From Gymnogyps californianus (lineage: Eukaryota; Chordata; Aves; Accipitriformes; Cathartidae), in assembly GCF_018139145.2 (NCBI RefSeq), contig NC_059500.1, positions 19,530,101-19,594,100 of the forward strand: 64,000 nucleotides of DNA. The letters are read 5' to 3'. Below are positions 58,064 through 64,000 of this stretch, piece by piece. The position numbers were made by a program, and so were the translations under genes. The notes beneath the pieces were generated by a model. That model had not been told where the DNA came from. It was given only the letters and a program-made list of their open reading frames with translations, and ran no database searches. The stretch's first letter is position 1, and every line of letters starts with the position of its first letter.

Positions 58064-59778
58064 TGAATAAGTTTGACAGCTGCTTCTTCCTGCCTTTCTA
58101 TAGCAAAAAGATGCACACAAATACTTTACTGTATTTGACCTGTAGAAAGCCCATCCACTGTTTTAATTTTGGAAGGCTTTTCCAAGGAGTGGCAGGTATT
58201 GCTTGTGTACAGAGTCCATACTCTTAACGCACACGGTTCACATGTTCTGTGTTGAAAACTTTCCACAGAGCTGTGATTCACCTGGAAATGATGTTTGGTG
58301 TTGCTCTAAGTGACAGGTCAAACAATGAGAATGTCATGCTTGAATCCATGGGATTTCTGAGGAGTAAATAACTGAGGGCCTAGCCCTGTCCTGTCCTATA
58401 GCCAAGACTGATGAGGCCAACAGGATAAAAATAAGTGGTAGAATATGAAGAGGAAAAATAGCAGAAATGGTCCTTCCTGCTTCTGTGGGAGCTACAGCCA
58501 TCCCCTAGGTGTTGAAGCTGTCAGTACCCAGCCTTCTTTGCCCACCCTCTCCTCATAGCACAGTCTTCTCATGGCAGAGCATATGGTTGGTCTGTAGCAA
58601 AATGTACTGGATCCAGATCATCCCCTCTCTGCGGTCAACAGAGTGCCCTTTCTGGGATCCCAACAGAAAGAGGGGTGTCTCCAGTTACGAGGCTGGCTCT
58701 CTTGTTTGAAAGAAAGGAGAAAATACTTTGAACTAATGTATCTTCTAAGAGAAAGGAAGAGGTATTGAATGAAAGAGACAGAGGTAGGAAATACTGTGAG
58801 CACAGTGTGTTTGTGGAGCGAAGTGCGAGCATCTGGAGATACAATAAATAGTTGAGTGACAGGGAATGGCAGATGATTTAATCCTCTGTGAACGACAGGG
58901 TGGGAGGGAAGGGGTGGATGAAAAGACATGAGGCGAAAGAATAATTTCAAGATGAAAAAAACCATAAAACAGGCCAAGAGGAGGAGGAGGAATAGTGAAT
59001 TATATACTGTAAAAAGTATGACAAGGTAATGGGAGAAAAACACAGGAAAATCTTAGGCATAGAGGAGGCGAAATGAGTATGGAAAAGAAGCAGTGGAAAG
59101 AGAGAACTGGGAAACAGTGAGCAGTCCATATTAGTGGGTACTGCTAGAACAGTAGTGCTATAGCAGAATGTGAAATGAAATGAAAAATCCAGAGGAGACC
59201 TAATAGGCTAAATTGAAGTGGGACTGCATTTGTTAACGTTTACTCAGAATCACAGTATGAACTACTGATTTGAGCCTTTAAAGACATGCACCGTCTAGTC
59301 GAACAGCCGATTTAACATAGAATTGTTTTCGTAATACAATGGCAATTTTTTTCAAAGGAGTGATTCAGATTTTATAGTGACAGAGGAAAAGACAGTCTGT
59401 CTTCAAAGATGTTCTGATAGACTGCAAGGTCATGAGCAGTTTTCATAGTTCCCTAAGAAATTTGAAGAGTTGGATGAGGTAATTCTAACAGTGTTGACGC
59501 TTGCACTGTAAAACGCATGTTGTCTGTGAAAAGGGCATGTTTGTATGTCATTGTTGCCAACATCAAAATTGTGGAAAGAATACATTTTCATACCAACCCA
59601 AAGGACCACAGCACACATCTCAAAGAGGTAACAGATTCAGCCTCATTTACTAACTAAGAAAGAAATCTGTTAAAATGTTATTGTGGCTATTTGACTGCAT
59701 GTTTTGGTAGACTTCGATGTTATGCATGTAGTAAGCTCAGTGCATGTTTTTAACTGATATGATGTTGTACTTCCTTAG
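58064..59778. other. SNCAIP: Sequence between exon 10 and candidate exon 11
   Basis: Either intron or 3' UTR of the read-through transcript. It contains AATAAA at 58843-58848, a purine-rich + strand stretch at about 58690-59120, and a very weak CR1-like tail near 59248-59306. No coding feature was recognised. Confidence 0.6.
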
Positions 59779-59849
59779 GGTCCTTACTGCAGCTATGCCA
59801 GTCTTTCCTCTAGCACGTTGAGTGAAGAACTTCTGTGTAACTATGCTTG
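59779..59849 (+). CDS. SNCAIP: Candidate SNCAIP exon 11 (alternative C-terminus)
   Basis: An acceptor-like ttccttag ends at 59778 and a strong donor gtatgt begins at 59850. The 71 nt are open in the phase set by the exon 10 donor at 58010, encoding GPYCSYASLSSSTLSEE and then LLCNYA, and end in phase 2. That phase fits the candidate exon at 60746. This is inference from splice signals and phase; I do not recall this sequence from a known isoform with certainty. Confidence 0.5.
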
Positions 59850-60745
59850 GTATGTGCTTATGCATGGTGATGTTTAGCATCTCTGTTGCTTTGTTTTCTC
59901 AAATTGCATGTGTTTGCTAACATTATTCATAACTGAAATACTGGAATTGATTGATGCACAAGAAGGGAAATAGATGAACAGATGAACATCTAAATTCCTA
60001 GAAAAGCAGAAATTTGTGATGGATTTCTGCTGATGTCACCATTGAACTGGCTACAAGATTTCAGTTCCAAGCAAGTATAGAAAGTATTCATACTCATAAA
60101 TCTACCAGGGAGTATAGCGCACTTTGGCTGAGTATTCAGCCTCTGTTGAATGAAAGTCAAGTACCAGATGAGAATGGAAATTAAATTTGCTCTCATGAGG
60201 AGAGCAAAAAGACCACAGTTCATCTCTAAATGGAGAGTACAGAGAACATGAGGCAGAATGCTGTATTTTAAGTCTAGTGCTCTCCTATTTTCATGCATTT
60301 TTCTTACTCTCCCTCAGACTTTGAAGTTAAATCTCTTTTTTAAAAGTCTGATAACTTTGACTCCTTAATTTAAATGTGTTCCATCAGTACTATTCAGGCA
60401 GATAGAGGCCAGTCCCTCAAGGTCCATAAAGACATGTTGGAAAAAACAACATTTGACAAAATGTGTGTTTATTTTATAAGCAGTTGCCTTGTAAAAATTA
60501 CATGTCATTTTTATTCAACTCTTAACACTCACAAATTCTTGTGATGATAATTTTTTCTGTTAAACTGAGATGTAAATCCTTTCATTAGGCCTGGAAATGA
60601 TTGCTATTCACACCAAAATTCTGCATTTGAACATACTTCTGGGAAAATTATAAATTAGTCATTCTGCAGTTCAGGAGCCTAAATTACTTTCAAGTTACTC
60701 TTTTCTGAATGTCTAATAATTTTTTTTTGTTCGATTGTTTTCTAG
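59850..60745. other. SNCAIP: Intron between candidate exons 11 and 12
   Basis: About 0.9 kb, ending in a strong T-rich acceptor. I see nothing else in it. Confidence 0.5.
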
Positions 60746-60785
60746 TGCAAGGACCTTCCCATACTTAAAAACTCAATTTCCGTAA
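60746..60785 (+). CDS. SNCAIP: Candidate SNCAIP terminal exon 12 (coding part)
   Basis: The acceptor is very strong: a T-run then gttcgattgttttctag ending at 60745. Joined to 59849 the frame reads C-ARTFPYLKTQFP then TAA at 60783-60785, giving a 949-aa protein. Joined instead straight to exon 10 (phase 0), the same exon reads CKDLPILKNSISVMEMGVLF and stops at 60806-60808, giving 933 aa. Both are open, so splicing would decide. The 3' UTR would run downstream; the first AATAAA I see is at 62982-62987. Confidence 0.45.
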
Positions 60786-63700
60786 TGGAAATGGGAGTCT
60801 TGTTCTGAAGTCATTGGCACAGTGTATGTGAAACCAGAAACAGAACTGTAAGGTTTCCAAGAGGTTTCATTCTCTCCTGAAAACAAAGAGAGAAATTCCA
60901 GTGCAGAAAACTTACTGCACAGGAGTAATTTGAGGGAGCATCAGTGGGCAGCCTCCAGTCAAAACACCCTGACCAGACCATGGAGTAATACAAAACCATT
61001 AATCTCATTCTTATGTTAGAGCCGTCTCCTGGATGTAGCCAGTTGTTGTAATTTGGTATTGCTTTGTGTAAATGCTCTTGTGTGAGCCACCCTGGCAGCG
61101 TGGCGTTCCCCCAGAAGCAGCAAGAGACAGGGAAGGTCTGGCTGCCACTGCAGAGCTGCAGAGTCACCTGCTGGGAGGGTGAAGGTTGGGCCTGAACTCT
61201 TTTTTGGCCATCCCTCTGGGCACTGCTGATCCAGGTACCATGTCCTGAAGCTGCCCCCATGGTGGTAGACATGTGGAAAACCAGAGATTAAGAAACAAAG
61301 AGCAGAATGCACTAGGGGCACAGCTTGAGGCGGCTGTTGTTGTACCCACAGATTAGGACAGAAGTGGGCAAATTGTGTGCCAGAGTCTGTGGCATGAGAT
61401 TTCCAAAAATCACATAAGAATGGAAGATGTATTGTGCTTTTCAGAAATCAGAATGCAGACCTGAAGGCTTTCAGAGCTTCTAAGCCAGCCTTCATGATGC
61501 CTTTTAGCTTGCATTGTGATTTTTGAATGGCAAAATGGGTGCCTGTCATTAGTCCACTGCATGCTGCCTTGTAGCCTGTGAAATTTAAATAATAGAAGAA
61601 CAACACCATCACATGCACTACAAGCCCCTGGACACTGTCTGAATTTTCCCTGGATGGTCTGGGGAGACTGTGTAATTACCATTTCAGAGCTATTTTGAAA
61701 AAGAACCTTTCTGGAAAACAGTGCAGTCTTTGGTGTTTTAAACCTTCATAGATTGTTATATTGGGGGGTTATATTTCTGGACACAGTCTCAAGCTCATTT
61801 TAACTCTAGACTCTTAGACAGGGGATTTTATTAGCATCTTGAAATCTGAAATCATTATACAAAATCTGCCTTCACTCAGATGACATTCCTGTCCACCAGT
61901 TTCCAGCTTCTTTTTCTTCAGCTTCTGTTTATTTCATTTGTTTTATTTTTTCATTCAAAATACGCAAGTACATCAAGGCTTTGTAGGTTACTTTTTCAGA
62001 TTGGTCACAGCTTAATAGTAGAGGATTGTATTACATTTTCTGGTGTGCTTTTAAAATTTGATACACCCTATTTTTCTTAAGGCCCTAGAGTAAATTTCGA
62101 ATGTGCAGGATGGGTTGGGATATTTTTTCCCCTTTTGGAAGGATTGGCTAGTTTCTTGCCTATTACAACTCCAAGCAAATGCTTGTAGTTTTTTCCATCT
62201 TACATGTATGCCAATGAACGGTTCTTTCCCACACTTTAAATCATCTGAGATCTGCAGTACATTAAAGTAAGCAGTAACTCATCATATCAATACAAAACCT
62301 TGTATTAGCTGCAGCTATCAACAGCAAAAATTGCTTCATATGTCAGGGGCAATCAGCAGAATCTACCATAAGGTTTCTGTCAGATAGTAGACTGCGCATC
62401 CTTCTAAAATAGTAAGTGGATCTAACCTAACAGATATCCCACTGCCAGACCTAGTGCTGGATAAATTACAACTTCAAATATATACTCTAGAAAAAGGAAG
62501 CTTGTCCGTATGCTTAATAAGATAGTTACGATTCAAACTAGTACAGTATAAAATCAATATGAAAGTAATTTAGGCCTTGTCCCAGACAATTTGCAGTTGT
62601 TCTGTTGTGAACTGTTATGATCATGTATCAGTGCCTGTTGCATGAGGGGATGTTTAGTATTTCTGTGGCGACACAGGCAACAGAAGATACTAGAAATTTG
62701 GTTAGTAGTTAGTACTATTGGTAATACATTTCCTTCAGGTCAGCAGGCACAGTTGTAAAAGGCATGTCTGTTCAGCATTGTGACCTAGAGACATCTGCAT
62801 TAGCTAAAAATTATACTCTTCGAGGTCACAGTGCAACTGTAGAGCTGCAAAATGGGGTCTTTGGAGTGCCTAGTGAGCCTCTACATGTGGGACTCACCCA
62901 CAGGGTCTTTCAGCACTGCAAGTCTGAGTTAATGCAGTAGCTAATTGATGCAAATTATCTTAGCCTTAGAAAGCATCCTTTAATAAAGCTCCACGGTTAA
63001 CGCTAAACATACTGTTGATAACAGCTGTCGTGGTTTAACCCCAGCCAGCAACTCAGCACCACGCAGCCGCTTCCCCTCCCCCCTCCCAGTGGGGTGAGGA
63101 GGAGGAAAGGAGGAAAAAGTAAAACTCATGGGTTGAGATAAGAACAGTTTAATAACTAAAGTAAAATGTAATACTAACAATAGTAATAATGAAATGTAAT
63201 AATAATAATAGTAATGAAAAGGAATATAACAAAAAAAGGGGGGGGAGGGGTTGGGGGAAGGAAAAAAAACAGTGATGCACAATACAATTGCTCACCACCC
63301 GCTGACCGATGCCAGAGCCGTGATCCATGCCTCCGGGCCAACTCCCCCCTGTTTATATACTGGGCATGATGTTCCATGGTATGGAATACCCCTTTGGCTA
63401 GTTGGGGTCAGCTGCCCCGGCTCTGCTCCCTCCCAGCTTCTTGCACACCTGCTTGCTGGCAGAGCATGGGAAACTGAAAAGTCCTTGGCTTCAGATAAGC
63501 GCTACTTAGCAACACCTAAAACATCAGAGTGTTATCAACATCATTCTCACACTAAATCCAAAACCCAGCGCTGTACCAGCTACTAAGAAGAGAGGTAACT
63601 CTGTCCCAGCCAAAACCAGGACACAGCAATGTATGTTAAGTGCCAAAAAGTAGTTATGGCAAAAAGTTAAGTGCTCCTATTTCACCTCCTCAAACTCAGT

Positions 63701-64000
63701 CCAACAAATTCTATCTCCCCTGGCTCAATTCTATGTCTTTTGCTCTTGCTTTGGGTATGTGGCAACAGTAATTTAGATGAATGAAGGGGATTGTAAAATA
63801 AAATAATCCCTCATGCCCTCTTATTCGGACCCACAACTGTGGTCCCTGAGAAGGTCAGCTTCTGTTAAATCCTGAAGTAACCACAAGGTTATCTAAGCAT
63901 CTTAAGTATCAGTCTCTTGGGGATATTTGGTTCTTTGTGGTGATTGTAGACTGGAATAAAACTATTGTGGTTTACAAGAATCAGGCTCACTAATATGTGA
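60786..64000. other. 3' UTR / downstream region
   Basis: The 3' UTR of the spliced form would begin here, with AATAAA at 62982-62987. A GC-richer segment at about 61015-61350 carries chance ORFs on the minus strand and may be an old repeat I cannot name. An LTR lies at 63026-63623, and AATAAA occurs again at 63954-63959. No second gene was recognised. Confidence 0.55.
63026..63623 (+). mobile_element. Solo LTR, second avian ERVL-like family (copy D)
   Basis: It begins TGTCGTGGTTTAACCCCAGC and ends CCAGCCAAAACCAGGACA, 598 bp. Inside are aaactcatgggttgagataa, a TAA-rich microsatellite-like stretch (about 63160-63215), a G-run with an A-run, a TATA-like tgtttatatac at about 63351, and a Cys/Pro-rich-coding middle. 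The flanking CAGC occurs on both sides (63022-63025 and 63624-63627), consistent with a short target-site duplication (ACAGC if the terminal A is shared). I know this start and end as typical of a common bird LTR; no internal genes are present. Confidence 0.88.

Noticed and set aside
59248..59306. Possible CR1 tail (agaatcacagtatg ... ccgtctagtcgaacag)
   Set aside because: The similarity to the CR1 3' end is too weak to separate from chance by eye.
60811..61272. 153-codon minus-strand ORF
   Set aside because: It overlaps another minus-strand ORF in a different frame; no conserved motif, and its composition follows a GC-rich patch.

Overview
The window looks like avian nuclear DNA. It is AT-rich and intron-dominated, with several 5'-truncated CR1 LINE copies carrying the bird-typical ATTCTATG-like 3' tails, and solo LTRs of avian ERVL-like type. 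I recognise one protein-coding gene, SNCAIP (synphilin-1, the alpha-synuclein-interacting protein), on the + strand. From memory this gene is Z-linked in chicken; that is not checkable here.

Layout: 1-10843 is 5' intron or upstream sequence with one CR1, one small CR1 tail and one LTR. Nine coding exons follow, numbered as in human where exon 1 is non-coding: exon 2 (10890-10946 coding), 3 (20159-20231), 4 (32195-33057), 5 (34733-34912), 6 (38005-38118), 7 (43423-43548), 8 (47531-47700), 9 (54361-54453) and 10 (56947-58009, or to the stop at 58063 if not spliced further). All junctions are GT-AG, phases agree throughout, and the nine segments give 913 codons with no stop or frameshift, so the gene appears intact. 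The C-terminus is ambiguous: exon 10 can read through to a stop at 58061-58063 (930 aa), or use a donor at 58010 and join two phase-compatible candidate exons (59779-59849 and 60746-60785), giving 949 aa.

The protein order is an N-terminal acidic/serine-rich region (exons 2-4), ankyrin-type repeats (exons 5-8), a coiled coil (end of exon 8 plus exon 9) and a long Ser/Pro- and charge-rich tail (exon 10). Exons 5, 6 and 7 are all phase 0-0, so each is a skippable cassette.

Introns hold nearly all the repeats: CR1 copies at 2194-2842, 12772-15098 (split by an LTR), 26302-27150 (internal deletion), 27388-27485 and 31306-31705, all antisense to the gene; related LTRs at 7910-8947 (+), 12888-13760 (+) and 48490-49413 (-); a different LTR at 63026-63623; and a ~1 kb C/T-rich low-complexity tract at 21296-22262. 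No tRNA, rRNA, CRISPR or second protein gene was found. I see no evidence of a novel multi-gene system. The points most worth a second look are the overlapping uORF/start codon, the alternative C-terminus, the altered phosphorylation-site region in exon 4 and the pyrimidine tract.
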